The notes under the pieces: model-generated
What the model saw: the letters and a program-made list of their open reading frames with translations, nothing else
Told to the model about the DNA's origin: nothing
Databases searched by the model: none
Position numbers and translations under genes: made by a program
Part shown: in pieces, positions 38,198 through 46,765 of the stretch
Layout: each line of letters opens with the position of its first letter
How positions within the stretch are numbered: position 1 is the first letter of the stretch
NCBI RefSeq assembly: GCF_025145285.1
Contig: NZ_CP102251.1
Span: forward strand, 1,240,001 to 1,304,000
Direction of reading: 5' to 3'
Length of the DNA stretch: 64,000 nucleotides
Origin: Alistipes onderdonkii
GTDB lineage: Bacteria; Bacteroidota; Bacteroidia; Bacteroidales; Rikenellaceae

Positions 38198-39097
38198 ATG
38201 AAAAACTACCTCATACCGACCGCCCTTCTGTTTATCATGGCCCTATCGTCGTGTACGAAGACCATCGACGAAGACCTTTCCGGCAACGAACGCTCACTGC
38301 TCGAACTGCGTGTCGAAGGACAGATGGGAACCGCCATCATCGACCGCGACGGCAGCCGGGCCACCGCAACGGTCTATATCCTCGAAACTCCCGGCTTCGC
38401 CTACGACCGGGTACCTGTCAAAGGAATCGTCGTATCGAACGGCGCCAGTGCCAGCGTAGGGATCGGCGACGTGCTCAATTTCAGTAACCCCGAACGCCGT
38501 GCCCGCATCACCGTGACCTCACAGTCGGGACACACGCTCGACTGGTGGATCTATCTCGAAACCTACGATCCGTTCTTCCTCGGCACATGGCGCATCGTCG
38601 ATGTCAAGCTGGCGTGCAACCAGCGGGTCAGCGGCGTCGGCGACGGAGCTTGGACGACGCAGCTCAGCAGCGGCGAGTTCGGCACCTACGGACTTCCCGA
38701 ATACGACGACCGGGTGACGATCACGCTCGGCGAGATTTCCGACAACGAACTCACCGGAACGCTCGTCCATTCGGCCGGCGACGACGGGGCATACGGCAAT
38801 TTCTGGGGTGTCTACGCCCCTTACAGCGTCGAATCCCCGCTGGACATGAACCCGCGTCTGCGTCACCTGCTTCCGCCGGGCGAATCGCAGTGGACTCTCG
38901 ACCTGACCACGAACCAGATGAAAATCACGCAGAACAACGTCTCTTCCACCATGATCTTCGGCACGGAAGGCAGCAACAGGCTTTTCCGCTTCCTGCTGCC
39001 CAGCGCCGCCGGAGAACCGGGACGTGATTCGTTCTACGACAACATGTGGCGCAGTTCGACGGAACTGTTTTACGTCATGTACAAAGTCGGCGACTGA
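38198..39097 (+). CDS. Uncharacterised lipoprotein of the polysaccharide locus
   Basis: A 299-residue lipoprotein (lipobox ending ALSSC, Cys19) in the place usually held by a surface glycan-binding protein. The N-terminal ~110 residues look like an Ig-like domain of the kind found in SusE-position proteins ('LLELRVEGQMGTAIIDRD', 'RARITVTSQSGHTLDWWIYL'). The C-terminal ~180 residues form a lipocalin-like beta-rich part ('LGTWRIVDVKLAC', 'WTLDLTTNQMKIT') and end '...TELFYVMYKVGD'. The combination of DUF5018-like N-domain and a beta-barrel-like C-domain is a guess from pattern; no catalytic motif is visible. It is the last gene of the rightward operon, followed by a 21-bp palindromic terminator. 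Confidence 0.75.
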   Translation: MKNYLIPTALLFIMALSSCTKTIDEDLSGNERSLLELRVEGQMGTAIIDRDGSRATATVYILETPGFAYDRVPVKGIVVSNGASASVGIGDVLNFSNPERRARITVTSQSGHTLDWWIYLETYDPFFLGTWRIVDVKLACNQRVSGVGDGAWTTQLSSGEFGTYGLPEYDDRVTITLGEISDNELTGTLVHSAGDDGAYGNFWGVYAPYSVESPLDMNPRLRHLLPPGESQWTLDLTTNQMKITQNNVSSTMIFGTEGSNRLFRFLLPSAAGEPGRDSFYDNMWRSSTELFYVMYKVGD

Positions 39098-39110
39098 CCG
39101 CCGCGCAAAG

Positions 39111-39152
39111 AAAGAAACGGAGACTGCTTTCGAAAGCAGTCTCCGTTTCTTT
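39111..39152. terminator. Bidirectional terminator between the polysaccharide operon and efp
   Basis: A perfect 21-bp inverted repeat (AAAGAAACGGAGACTGCTTTC and its complement) with no spacer, ending in T-rich sequence on the plus strand and on the minus strand. Confidence 0.92.
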
Positions 39153-39201
39153 TCGATCCGAGCATTTCCGGCTTTGGAACCGATTGCCCGAGCAATTCAA
39201 T

Positions 39202-39768
39202 TTACTTGATGCGCTCGTAATACTCGCGGGTGCGGGTGTCGACGCGGATCTTGTCGCCCGTGTTGATGAACAGAGGCACGCGAACCGTCGCACCGGTGTT
39301 GACCGTAGCGGGTTTGAGCGAGTTGGTCGAAGCGGTGTCCCCCTTTATGCCCGGCTCGGTATAGGTCACCTCCATGTCCACGATCGGGGGAAGCTCGGCC
39401 GAAAGCACGGTCTCCTTCTCGGTGTGGAACATCACCTCCACGATCTGGCCGTCGGCCATCAGGTCGTAGTTGGTGATCAGGTTCTTGTCGATGTTGATCT
39501 CCTCGAAAGTCTCGGTGTGCATGAAATGCGCCCCCAGGTCATCCTCGTAGGTGAACTGGTAGGGACGGCGTTCCACGCGTACGGGTTCGATCTTCGCCCC
39601 TGCCGAGAACGTATTGTCCAGCACGCGGCCTGATTCGAGGTTCTTGAGTTTGGTTCGTACGAAAGCGGGGCCTTTGCCCGGCTTCACATGCTGGAAATCC
39701 ACGATTTGAAAGGTCTTGCCATCCATTTCGATGCACATACCGATCTTGATGTCAGCTGTAGTTGCCAT
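39202..39768 (-). CDS. efp: Elongation factor P
   Basis: EF-P relieves ribosome stalling at polyproline. The 188-residue, three-domain protein matches the family length. The modification loop is 'HVKPGKGPAFVRTKLKNL', with the acceptor Lys32 between Gly residues. A modifying enzyme (EpmA or YmfI type) is not in this window. The OB domains have 'VEVMFHTEKETVLSAELPP' and 'ATVNTGATVRVPLFINTGDKIRVDTRT', the latter being the EF-P signature. A promoter lies 33-41 bases upstream. Confidence 0.97.
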   Translation of the reverse strand: MATTADIKIGMCIEMDGKTFQIVDFQHVKPGKGPAFVRTKLKNLESGRVLDNTFSAGAKIEPVRVERRPYQFTYEDDLGAHFMHTETFEEINIDKNLITNYDLMADGQIVEVMFHTEKETVLSAELPPIVDMEVTYTEPGIKGDTASTNSLKPATVNTGATVRVPLFINTGDKIRVDTRTREYYERIK

Positions 39769-39801
39769 AAGGTATTGTTTTGAATTGATTTTTTCGTGGG
39801 C

Positions 39802-39810
39802 GCAAAGTTA
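39802..39810 (-). promoter_or_regulatory. -7 element for efp
   Basis: On the minus strand TAACTTTGC matches TAnnTTTG, 33 bases before the efp ATG. Confidence 0.6.
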
Positions 39811-39830
39811 TGAAAAAAATCCGGAATATC

Positions 39831-40379
39831 CTATTTCCCCCATTCATAGCGCTGTATATCGACCCCGAGCAATGCTGCGGCGCGGTCGGCGACCGTACCG
39901 CACAGCTCCTCGATGCCCTGCGGCGCGGCATAGAACGACGGCGATGCGGGCAGGATCACCGCCCCGGCCTCGGTCAGCGCCGCCATGTTGCGCAGGTGTA
40001 TGAGCGACAGGGGCGTTTCGCGTACGACGAACACCAGCCGGCGCCGCTCCTTGAGCATCACGTCGGCGGCCCGCTCGATCAGGCTCTGCGCCGTACCGGC
40101 GGCCACACGCCCCACGGTACCTACCGTCGACGGCACGACCGCCATGCCGTCGTAACGCGCCGAGCCGCTCGCCGGAGGGGCGAACATGTCGTCGTTCGCA
40201 TATTCGCGGATGCGCGCGTCCACGGGCAGCGACACTCCCTCGTGCGCCATCACCTCGCGGGCGTGGCGGCTGCACACGAGCGCGATCTCCGACACGCACG
40301 GCGAGGCGAGCAGCCGTTCTATCGTCAGGCGGGCATAGATGGCGCCGCTGGCGGCGGTTATGGCGACGACGAACCTCAT
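39831..40379 (-). CDS. ubiX: Flavin prenyltransferase UbiX
   Basis: UbiX joins a dimethylallyl group to FMN to make the prenylated flavin used by UbiD decarboxylases. The 182-residue protein starts with the FMN-binding 'VVAITAASGAIYARLTIERLL' region (family GASG motif) and has 'DGMAVVPSTVGTVGRVAAGTAQSLIERAADVMLKE' and 'RRRLVFVVRETPLSLIHLRNMAALTEAGAVILPA', both typical. The start is the ATG before MRFVVAIT; the frame is open upstream but overlaps the deacetylase gene. It begins 1 base after the stop of the deacetylase, so the two form an operon. No ubiD is in this window. Confidence 0.93.
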   Translation of the reverse strand: MRFVVAITAASGAIYARLTIERLLASPCVSEIALVCSRHAREVMAHEGVSLPVDARIREYANDDMFAPPASGSARYDGMAVVPSTVGTVGRVAAGTAQSLIERAADVMLKERRRLVFVVRETPLSLIHLRNMAALTEAGAVILPASPSFYAAPQGIEELCGTVADRAAALLGVDIQRYEWGK

Positions 40380-40380
40380 G

Positions 40381-40989
40381 TCAGAATTCGATGGCTTTGC
40401 ATTTGAGCCCCATCTGCCGGATCTTCTCCAGCGTGCGGGGCAGGGCGTAACGCATGTTGCGGAACGCTTTTTCGCTGTCGTGGAATACCACGATGGCCCC
40501 CGGGGCAAGGTATTTAGTCACGTTCCGCAGGCAGGTGCGGGGCGAGAGCTTACGGTTGTAGTCGCGCGAGATGATGTCCCACATCACCAGCTTGTAGCGC
40601 TGCCCCAGGAAACGCGCCTGCGCCGGGGTGATCCGCGCATACGGAGGCCGGAACAGTTCGCTGTGAACCAGATCGTTGGCAAAATCCACATCCTCCGTGT
40701 AGCGTTCGAGGCTCATCCCCCATCCCTTCTGGTGCGAGTAGGTGTGGTTGCCGACCCTGTGCCCGGCATCGAGGATGCGCTGGTAAAGGTCGGGGTACAT
40801 TTCGACATTCTTGCCCAGCACGAAGAACGTGGCTTTGGCATCGTACTTGTCCAGCGTGGAGAGTATCCACTCCGTGACACCGGGCGTGGGGCCGTCGTCA
40901 AAGGTGAGGAACACGCCGTCCTGGTCGTCGATCTCCCAGATCAGATCCGGCATCAGGCGCCGGATTATTTTCGGTGGTTTTAAACGCAT
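40381..40989 (-). CDS. Polysaccharide deacetylase (NodB-domain)
   Basis: A 202-residue carbohydrate esterase family 4-type protein. The metal and catalytic motifs are visible: 'VFLTFDDGPTPGVTEWIL' (motif 1, TFDDGP), 'VGNHTYSHQKGWG' (motif 2, H-T-Y-S-H), 'LFRPPYARIT' (motif 3), 'VMWDIISRDYN' (motif 4) and 'GAIVVFHDSEKA' (motif 5). No signal peptide is evident, though residues before the domain (KIIRRLMPDLIW) are basic and hydrophobic. The substrate is unknown: peptidoglycan or an acetylated polysaccharide are the usual targets. It is co-transcribed with ubiX. Confidence 0.9.
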   Translation of the reverse strand: MRLKPPKIIRRLMPDLIWEIDDQDGVFLTFDDGPTPGVTEWILSTLDKYDAKATFFVLGKNVEMYPDLYQRILDAGHRVGNHTYSHQKGWGMSLERYTEDVDFANDLVHSELFRPPYARITPAQARFLGQRYKLVMWDIISRDYNRKLSPRTCLRNVTKYLAPGAIVVFHDSEKAFRNMRYALPRTLEKIRQMGLKCKAIEF

Positions 40990-41045
40990 GGCTGCTTATT
41001 CCAGGCAAAAATAGTGAAATTCCGCGCTTTTCCGAAAAATATAAC

Positions 41046-41054
41046 TATATTTGT
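41046..41054 (+). promoter_or_regulatory. -7 element for the DUF4837 gene
   Basis: TATATTTGT matches TAnnTTTG, 24 bases before the start codon. No TTTG at the expected -33 position is clear. Confidence 0.55.
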
Positions 41055-41078
41055 AGTAGATTCAATTCCAGACCGGCT

Positions 41079-42104
41079 ATGAAAACTATCTTCCGTATCG
41101 CGCTGGCCGCGGCCGTCGTCGCAACGATGGCAGGTTGCAAAGCATTCAGGACACTGACCGATTCGCGGCTCAAAACCGCACAAGGCGCCCCCTACGAGCT
41201 GATCGTCGTCTGCCCGCAGCAGGAGTGGACAGGCGAGGTGGGCGATACGCTGCGCGCGATATTCACGGCACCGATCCCCTACCTCAACCAGACCGAACCG
41301 TTGTTCGACGTGCTGCGCGTCACCGAACGCGGGTTCACGGGCATGGTCGCCGACCACCGCAACATCCTCAAGGTACTCAAAGACCCCACGCTCACCGAGT
41401 CCAGCGTCGCCGTCCAGTACAACGTGACGTCCGACCCCCAGATCGTGATGACGCTCATGGGGCCCAACGACAAGTCGATCACGGCGTTCCTCTCGGCCAA
41501 CCGCGGGAACATCGTCCTCGCCCTCGAAAATGCCGAGCGCGACCGCGCCATCAAATACGCGGAGAAATTCAACGAGAAGGGCATACACGACGCCGTCCTG
41601 AAAAACTTCGGGGTCGAGATGAACGTACCGAAAGGCTATGCGCTGGCTGCGAACGAACCCGATTTCCTGTGGGCGCGCTACGAATACCCCACGGCCAGCC
41701 AGGGCTTCTTCATCTACTCTTACCCCTACGAGGGCAAGGAGTCGCTTTCGCCCGGGGCGCTGCTCGCCGCCCGCAACAAGTTCGCCGCCCGCATTCCCGG
41801 CCCGTCGGACGGTTCATACATGACCACCTCCGACGCCTTCGCGCCCGATTTCCGCATGTTCCGCATGGAGGGGCGCCTCTGGTGCGAGATGCGCGGCTTC
41901 TGGGACGTGCACGGCGATTTCATGGGCGGCCCGTTCGTAAGCTACACGACCGTCGACACGGCGACCAACCGCGTCTTCACGCTCGACTGCTACATCTACT
42001 CGCCCAAAAACCCCAAACGCAATTACATGCGCGGCGTGGAGCACCTGCTCTACCTGGTAAAATTCCCCGCCGCGGAAGCCCCGCAGGAAGAGCAGCGGCA
42101 ATAG
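41079..42104 (+). CDS. DUF4837 lipoprotein
   Basis: A 341-residue lipoprotein (lipobox ending MAGC, Cys19). It matches the Bacteroidetes family DUF4837, whose function is unknown. Recognisable parts are 'GAPYELIVVCPQQEWTGEVGDTLRAIF' near the start and 'EPDFLWARYEYPTASQGFFIYSYPYEGKESL' in the middle. 'WCEMRGFWDVHGDFMGGPFVSYTTVD' and 'NPKRNYMRGVEHLLYLVKF' lie at the end. It has its own promoter and is followed after 40 bases by the cardiolipin synthase gene, possibly in the same transcript. The chosen ATG begins the signal peptide. Confidence 0.88.
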   Translation: MKTIFRIALAAAVVATMAGCKAFRTLTDSRLKTAQGAPYELIVVCPQQEWTGEVGDTLRAIFTAPIPYLNQTEPLFDVLRVTERGFTGMVADHRNILKVLKDPTLTESSVAVQYNVTSDPQIVMTLMGPNDKSITAFLSANRGNIVLALENAERDRAIKYAEKFNEKGIHDAVLKNFGVEMNVPKGYALAANEPDFLWARYEYPTASQGFFIYSYPYEGKESLSPGALLAARNKFAARIPGPSDGSYMTTSDAFAPDFRMFRMEGRLWCEMRGFWDVHGDFMGGPFVSYTTVDTATNRVFTLDCYIYSPKNPKRNYMRGVEHLLYLVKFPAAEAPQEEQRQ

Positions 42105-42144
42105 AGCCCGCCCGGCAGCGGTTCGCACCGAAGGAGAAACCCGT

Positions 42145-43560
42145 ATGCAACAAATACTGACATACTTCTTCCTGGTTGTATACTCGATCACGATCCTCGG
42201 CATCATTCTGGTCATCATCACCGAAAACCGGAATCCGCTGAAGACCCTGCCGTGGATCATCGTACTGGTACTGGCCCCCGTGGTCGGGCTGGTCTTCTAT
42301 TTCTTCTTCGGGCAGAACCTCTCCAAGCAGCGCATCATTTCGCGCCGCACCCGCAAGCGCATCACCATGCAGCTCGAAGAGCCCGAACACACCGAAGGCC
42401 CCGGCATCCCGCCCCGCTACCGGCCGCTCGCCTCGCTGCTGCTCAATACGCTGCACTCCGTACCGCTCTACGGCAGTCGCATCGCCGTCTATACCGACGG
42501 AAAGTCGAAGATGGAGGCGCTGATGGAGGAGATCGCCCGCGCACGGCACCACATCCATATCCAGTATTACATCCTCAACGACGACCAGACGGGTTGCCGC
42601 CTGCGGGATGCCCTGGTCGCAAAGGCGCGCGAGGGCGTCCGGGTTCGCATCCTCTACGACGACGTAGGCAGCCGGGGTGCAAAGAACTCCTTTTTCAAAG
42701 GGATGCGCGACGCCGGGATCGAAGTATACGCCTTCCTGCACGTCAAATTTCCGCTCTTCACCAGCAAGGTCAATTACCGCAACCACCGCAAGATCGTCGT
42801 GATAGACGGCCGCGTCGGATTCATCGGCGGCATGAACATCGCCGACCGCTATGTCCGCGGCACGCAATGGGGCACATGGCGCGACACCCATTTCCGCATC
42901 GAAGGCAGCGGTGCCGCCGGGCTCCAGGCCTCGTTTCTGAGCGACTGGTCGGCGACTACGAAAACGCATATTTCGGGGCCGGACTACTACCCGCCCGCCG
43001 GACACTTCACCGACGACATCCTGCAAATCGCCCCCAGCGGCCCGTTCGGCAAGTGGCGCGCCCTGCTGCAGGCCGACAGTTACGCCATCGCCCGCGCCCG
43101 GCAGCGGATCTGGATCCAAACCCCCTACTACCTGCCTTCGGACGTACTCAACACGGCACTGCACGAGGCTGCGCTCGCAGGCATCGACGTACACCTGATG
43201 CTCCCGGCCCGTTCCGACTCGAAAGTCGTCGACCTTGCGACCCACTCCTACCTGGACGACATGATGAAGGCGGGGGTGAAAATTTCGTTCTACACCCCGG
43301 GGTTCCTGCACTCCAAACTGCTGATCATCGACGACATGCTCTCGGTGATCGGCTCCGCGAACATGGATTTCCGCAGCTTCGAGCACAATTTCGAGATCAA
43401 CGCCTTCGTCTACGACCGCGAATTCGCAAGCCGCATGGCCGCCATATTCGAAGACGACCTGGCACACTGCCATACCGTCACCCCCGGCGAATGGTTCACC
43501 CGCCCGCGCACCCGCCGCGTCGCGGAATCGCTTATGCGCGTCTTTTCGCCGCTGCTGTAA
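42145..43560 (+). CDS. cls: Cardiolipin synthase
   Basis: Makes cardiolipin from two phosphatidylglycerols in the inner membrane. The 471-residue protein has two N-terminal transmembrane helices (about 5-27 and 32-54, separated by 'ENRNPLKTLPWI') and two phospholipase-D HKD motifs: 'NYRNHRKIVVIDGRVGFIGGMNIADRY' (about 210-236) and 'FLHSKLLIIDDMLSVIGSANMDFRS' (about 388-412). The spacing and 'KTHISGPDYYPPAG' segment fit the Cls family. The ATG follows a purine-rich stretch (GAAGGAGAA) that could act as a ribosome binding site, uncommon here. Confidence 0.95.
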   Translation: MQQILTYFFLVVYSITILGIILVIITENRNPLKTLPWIIVLVLAPVVGLVFYFFFGQNLSKQRIISRRTRKRITMQLEEPEHTEGPGIPPRYRPLASLLLNTLHSVPLYGSRIAVYTDGKSKMEALMEEIARARHHIHIQYYILNDDQTGCRLRDALVAKAREGVRVRILYDDVGSRGAKNSFFKGMRDAGIEVYAFLHVKFPLFTSKVNYRNHRKIVVIDGRVGFIGGMNIADRYVRGTQWGTWRDTHFRIEGSGAAGLQASFLSDWSATTKTHISGPDYYPPAGHFTDDILQIAPSGPFGKWRALLQADSYAIARARQRIWIQTPYYLPSDVLNTALHEAALAGIDVHLMLPARSDSKVVDLATHSYLDDMMKAGVKISFYTPGFLHSKLLIIDDMLSVIGSANMDFRSFEHNFEINAFVYDREFASRMAAIFEDDLAHCHTVTPGEWFTRPRTRRVAESLMRVFSPLL

Positions 43561-43716
43561 ATTTCCGACGCGGCCGGCCGCCCCTGCCTGCCGACAAGGC
43601 CGCCCGTTCCCGCCAATCGTCCGCCCTCCGCCGCCAAACAAAAGAGAGGATGCCTGCCAAGTCTTTCACCCACCGCGAATCGCATATCCGGGAACACGCC
43701 CGCAAGCTGTGCGAAT

Positions 43717-43754
43717 AAAATGAGGCTGCCCGGCAAGTCGCAGGCAGCCCCTTT
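43717..43754. terminator. Terminator-like hairpin between cls and the DUF2059 gene
   Basis: AAAATGAGGCTGCC pairs with GGCAGCCCCTTTT across a 12-base loop. It can serve the cls transcript on one strand and the opposing DUF2059 transcript on the other. The 7-bp core stem makes it weaker than the others in this window. Confidence 0.6.
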
Positions 43755-43773
43755 TCCACATGCCGCACGGCGG

Positions 43774-44223
43774 CTATTCGTATCCTTCGGCCTGCAGTTC
43801 CCGCTGCAATTCGGTCATGATCTCCTGTCCCAGCGCCGCACCGGCGGACATGCTCTCCTGCATGATCGCAGGGGTCGCACCGACCGCCTTCCGCATGACC
43901 GGCTTGGCGTAAAGGGCATTCAGCTCACGCAGATCGGCGAGCGTCAGGTATTTGGAATAGATCGGCACATAGATATCGACCATGCGGGCGCGCATCTTCT
44001 CATTGAATTTCGAGATTATCTTCTCCCAGACGGCTTCCGAAACCGACGGGGCGGAGGTCTTCAGGTACCCGATCATCTGGGTCACGACCACATCGGCATT
44101 CCGGAGCGCCCCGGTCAGCTCCATCATCTCGGCGACCGCATCGCGGTATTCGTCCGACTGCGCACGGGCAGGCAGCGCCGCGGCAAACACGGCGCACATG
44201 GCAAGGCAAAGGATTTTTTTCAT
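43774..44223 (-). CDS. Exported DUF2059 protein
   Basis: A 149-residue protein with a cleavable signal peptide (about 1-22, ending ARAQ). The remainder is helical and matches DUF2059. It has 'YRDAVAEMMELTGALRNADVVVTQMIGYLK' near the start, 'IYVPIYSKYLTLADLRELNALYAKPVMRKAV' (about 84-114) and 'TPAIMQESMSAGAALGQ' near the end. Function is unknown. It lies between the cls terminator and a two-component system, 23 bases downstream of the response regulator, with which it may be co-transcribed. Confidence 0.85.
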   Translation of the reverse strand: MKKILCLAMCAVFAAALPARAQSDEYRDAVAEMMELTGALRNADVVVTQMIGYLKTSAPSVSEAVWEKIISKFNEKMRARMVDIYVPIYSKYLTLADLRELNALYAKPVMRKAVGATPAIMQESMSAGAALGQEIMTELQRELQAEGYE

Positions 44224-44246
44224 CGGTATGGGGTTTAGGTTGGGTG

Positions 44247-44882
44247 TCAGATCTCCACGATCCCCTTGCGGATGGCATAGACGACCAGGCTGGCGGTGTT
44301 TTTACAGCCGGTCTTTTCGAGGATATTGGCGCGGTGCTTGTCGACCGTACGTTTCGAGATGAACAGTTCGTCGGCGATCTCCTGGTTCGACAGGCCGCGG
44401 CATACGGCCACCAGGATTTCGCGTTCGCGGGCCGAAAGCTCCTCGTCGGGGACGTCCTCGCGCGTACGCATACGCCCCGCGAGCGACGACAGGAGCTGCG
44501 GGCTGAAATAGCTGCCCCCCGCCATCACCGTGTCGATGGCCTCGACCACGTCGCCGATGTCCGAGTCCTTGAGCAGGAAACCCCGTGCCCCGGCCTGCAC
44601 CATGCGCGTATAGTAGCTCTCCTCGCCGAACATCGAAAGGGTGATGATCCTCAGGTCGGGACGCCGCGCCAGCGCCCGCTCGGTGGCCTGCGCGCCGTCG
44701 ATACCGGGCATGGCGAAATCCATGAAAACGATGTCGGCCTCCAACTCCGGCAGCATGGCGAGGAACTCCTCGCCGCTGGCCGCCTCGCCCACCACGCGGC
44801 ACCCGGCGCAATGCTCCAGCAGCCCCCTGAGCCCGTTGCGGAAAAGCGAATGGTCGTCTACAAGTACTATCGTGCGTTCCAT
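44247..44882 (-). CDS. LuxR/NarL-family response regulator
   Basis: A 211-residue response regulator. The receiver domain begins 'IVLVDDHSLFRNGLRGLL' and carries the phosphoacceptor Asp55 in 'DIVFMDFAMPGIDG', then 'IITLSMF' (the conserved Ser) and 'GARGFLLKDSD' (the conserved Lys). The C-terminal LuxR helix-turn-helix is 'LSAREREILVAVCRGLSNQEIADELFISKRTVDKHRANILEKTG' in content, about residues 143-190. It starts 1 base after the histidine kinase stop, so the two genes are a pair. The frame is open upstream but that part is kinase sequence. Targets are unknown. Confidence 0.95.
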   Translation of the reverse strand: MERTIVLVDDHSLFRNGLRGLLEHCAGCRVVGEAASGEEFLAMLPELEADIVFMDFAMPGIDGAQATERALARRPDLRIITLSMFGEESYYTRMVQAGARGFLLKDSDIGDVVEAIDTVMAGGSYFSPQLLSSLAGRMRTREDVPDEELSAREREILVAVCRGLSNQEIADELFISKRTVDKHRANILEKTGCKNTASLVVYAIRKGIVEI

Positions 44883-44883
44883 A

Positions 44884-45858
44884 TCATTTGCGTTTGCGGC
44901 GGCGAAGCCTCTGCGATGCCTGCTCCTCCTGCGTATTGACACGGATCGCGGCGCGCATCCCCCGGCCCTTGGCGCTGGCGATGTCGAACACGCCGCCCAG
45001 CGAATTGATGCGCGACGAGATGTTCGAAAGCCCCATGCCGCAGTCCATCATGGCCTGCGGATTGAACCCCCGCCCGTCGTCCGTATAGTCCAGTGCCAGT
45101 TCCGTCCCGTTCTGCGACAGCGAAAGGTTGATCGACGAACATGCGGCGTGCTTGAGCGAATTGTTGATCAGCTCGCAGATCACCCGGTAGAGGATCACCT
45201 CGACGTCCGTATCGAACCGCTCCGCACGGAGGTTGGTCGTGAAGCGGATTTTCACGTCGTGCATCGCGGCGCTCTTGTCGATGAAGTTCTGCACGCCCCG
45301 CGCCAGCCCGAAATCGTTGAGCACGTGGGGCGAAAGGTTGTTCGAAATCTCGCGCAGCGAACGGATCGCCTCGTCGATCACATAGGTCGTATTGTCGATG
45401 ATCTCCTTCTGCTCGGGGCTGCGTTCGTCGCGTGCCAGTGCCGAAAGCGACATCCTCGCCGACGAGAGCAGCGGCCCCAGCCCGTCGTGCAGTTCCTTCG
45501 AGAAACGCGAACGCGCCTTCTCCTCGGTGCGGAGCACGGCCGTGAGGATGCGTTTGTTGAGCAATTGCCGCTGGCGGTTGAGCCTGCCGATGTACTTGAA
45601 GAGCTTGTGGGCGTACATCACGCCGATCGACAGACAGATCGAGATCACGATCCCCAGATAGGCGAACCACCACCGGGGGACATACTGCCCGCTGGCCATC
45701 AGCAGCTGCACGAACCGCTCGACCGAGAGCAGCGAAAAGCCCACGATGAAGAGAATCCATACCGAATTGTACTTGGTAGCCCGCACCAGTTTGAGGGCAT
45801 ATGCCGTCGCGACCGACTGGATGAGGATGGCGATGACAAGCAGTATCTTAATCAACAT
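44884..45858 (-). CDS. Sensor histidine kinase (HisKA_3 type)
   Basis: A 324-residue membrane kinase of the NarX/LiaS group. Two or three transmembrane helices cover residues ~1-82 ('LLVIAILIQSVATAYAL', 'WWFAYLGIVISICLSIGV'). The dimerisation helix holds the phosphorylated His124 in 'SRFSKELHDGLGPLLSSARM'. The HATPase domain has the N-box 'VICELINNSLKHA', G1 'DDGRGFNP' and G2 'GMGLSNISSRIN'. It has no obvious periplasmic sensing domain, so the signal may be in the membrane. The gene precedes and is coupled to its regulator. A promoter lies just downstream of the surE stop codon. Confidence 0.93.
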   Translation of the reverse strand: MLIKILLVIAILIQSVATAYALKLVRATKYNSVWILFIVGFSLLSVERFVQLLMASGQYVPRWWFAYLGIVISICLSIGVMYAHKLFKYIGRLNRQRQLLNKRILTAVLRTEEKARSRFSKELHDGLGPLLSSARMSLSALARDERSPEQKEIIDNTTYVIDEAIRSLREISNNLSPHVLNDFGLARGVQNFIDKSAAMHDVKIRFTTNLRAERFDTDVEVILYRVICELINNSLKHAACSSINLSLSQNGTELALDYTDDGRGFNPQAMMDCGMGLSNISSRINSLGGVFDIASAKGRGMRAAIRVNTQEEQASQRLRRRKRK

Positions 45859-45875
45859 AGGCGTCCCGGTTTTTT

Positions 45876-45884
45876 ACAAATATA
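45876..45884 (-). promoter_or_regulatory. -7 element for the two-component operon
   Basis: On the minus strand TATATTTGT matches TAnnTTTG. It lies 17-25 bases before the kinase start and 3 bases after the surE stop. Confidence 0.5.
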
Positions 45885-45887
45885 GTA

Positions 45888-46661
45888 TTATTCCAGCACA
45901 TTGGCAAGGGCTGCGAGCTGGCGGTAATCCGTCAGGTCGACCTGCACCGGCACGACCGAAACATAGCCGTGCGCGAGCGCCCACTCGTCGGTATCCTCCG
46001 CCCCGGGCTCGCCGTTGACGAAATCGCCCGTGAGCCAGAAATACGCACGGCCCCGCGGGTCTTCGTGGCGGTAAAACTCCTCGCGCCAGAACCCGCGGTT
46101 CTGGCGGCAGAGGCGGATGCCGTGCAGTTCGCCGGGCTTGCCTACGGGGACGTTCACATTGAGGCACAACGGGAGTTCGACCTTCTTTTCCAGGACGCTG
46201 CGCACGATCCGCTTCCCGTAGACCACCGCCGCCTCGAAATCGGCGTCTGCGCCGTGGTCGTCGAGCGACAGCCCGACCGACGGGCAATCGTAGAAACTGC
46301 CTTCGATAGCCGCCCCCATCGTCCCCGAGTAGAGCACGTTCACGGCCGAATTGGAACCGTGGTTGATGCCCGAAATCACCAGGTCGACGCGCTCGTCACG
46401 CAACAGGTAGTCGAAGGCCATCTTCACGCAGTCGACCGGCGTACCGGAAAAGGAATACACTTCCAGCCCTTCCTCCTTCCGCACGCAGCGCAGGTAGAGG
46501 GGATTGTACATGGTGATGGCCTGGCTCATGCCGCTCTGCGTCGTCTCGGGTGCCACGACCACCACGCGGCCGAAGGCCCGCGCGACCTCGACGGCCGCCG
46601 CCAGCCCCTTCGAATCGTACCCGTCGTCATTGGTTACGAGTATCAGTTTTTCTTCTTTCAT
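45888..46661 (-). CDS. surE: 5'/3'-nucleotidase SurE
   Basis: A stationary-phase nucleoside monophosphate phosphatase of 257 residues. The metal site is visible: 'ILVTNDDGYDSKGLAAAVEVA' (Asp12-Asp13), 'VVVAPETTQSGMSQAIT' (the conserved Ser) and 'LVISGINHGSNSAVNVLYSGT' with the conserved Asn. 'GTPVDCVKMAF' and 'EWALAHGYVSVVPVQVDLTDY' close the family pattern. It has its own promoter and is read away from rplS. Confidence 0.96.
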   Translation of the reverse strand: MKEEKLILVTNDDGYDSKGLAAAVEVARAFGRVVVVAPETTQSGMSQAITMYNPLYLRCVRKEEGLEVYSFSGTPVDCVKMAFDYLLRDERVDLVISGINHGSNSAVNVLYSGTMGAAIEGSFYDCPSVGLSLDDHGADADFEAAVVYGKRIVRSVLEKKVELPLCLNVNVPVGKPGELHGIRLCRQNRGFWREEFYRHEDPRGRAYFWLTGDFVNGEPGAEDTDEWALAHGYVSVVPVQVDLTDYRQLAALANVLE

Positions 46662-46677
46662 AGTCGGTATTTTACCT

Positions 46678-46686
46678 GCAAAGATA
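46678..46686 (-). promoter_or_regulatory. -7 element for surE
   Basis: On the minus strand TATCTTTGC matches TAnnTTTG, 17 bases before the surE ATG. Confidence 0.6.
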
Positions 46687-46726
46687 ACAATAAATCACGC
46701 TCACGGAAGATATTTTCATGCCGCAC

Positions 46727-46759
46727 TTGCACCGAATGAAAAAAACTTCGTATATTTGC
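46727..46759 (+). promoter_or_regulatory. Promoter of rplS
   Basis: TTG(C) at 46727-46730, a 20-base spacer and TATATTTGC at 46751-46759. It is about 180 bases before the rplS start codon, leaving a long leader. Confidence 0.65.
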
Positions 46760-46765
46760 AGTCCC

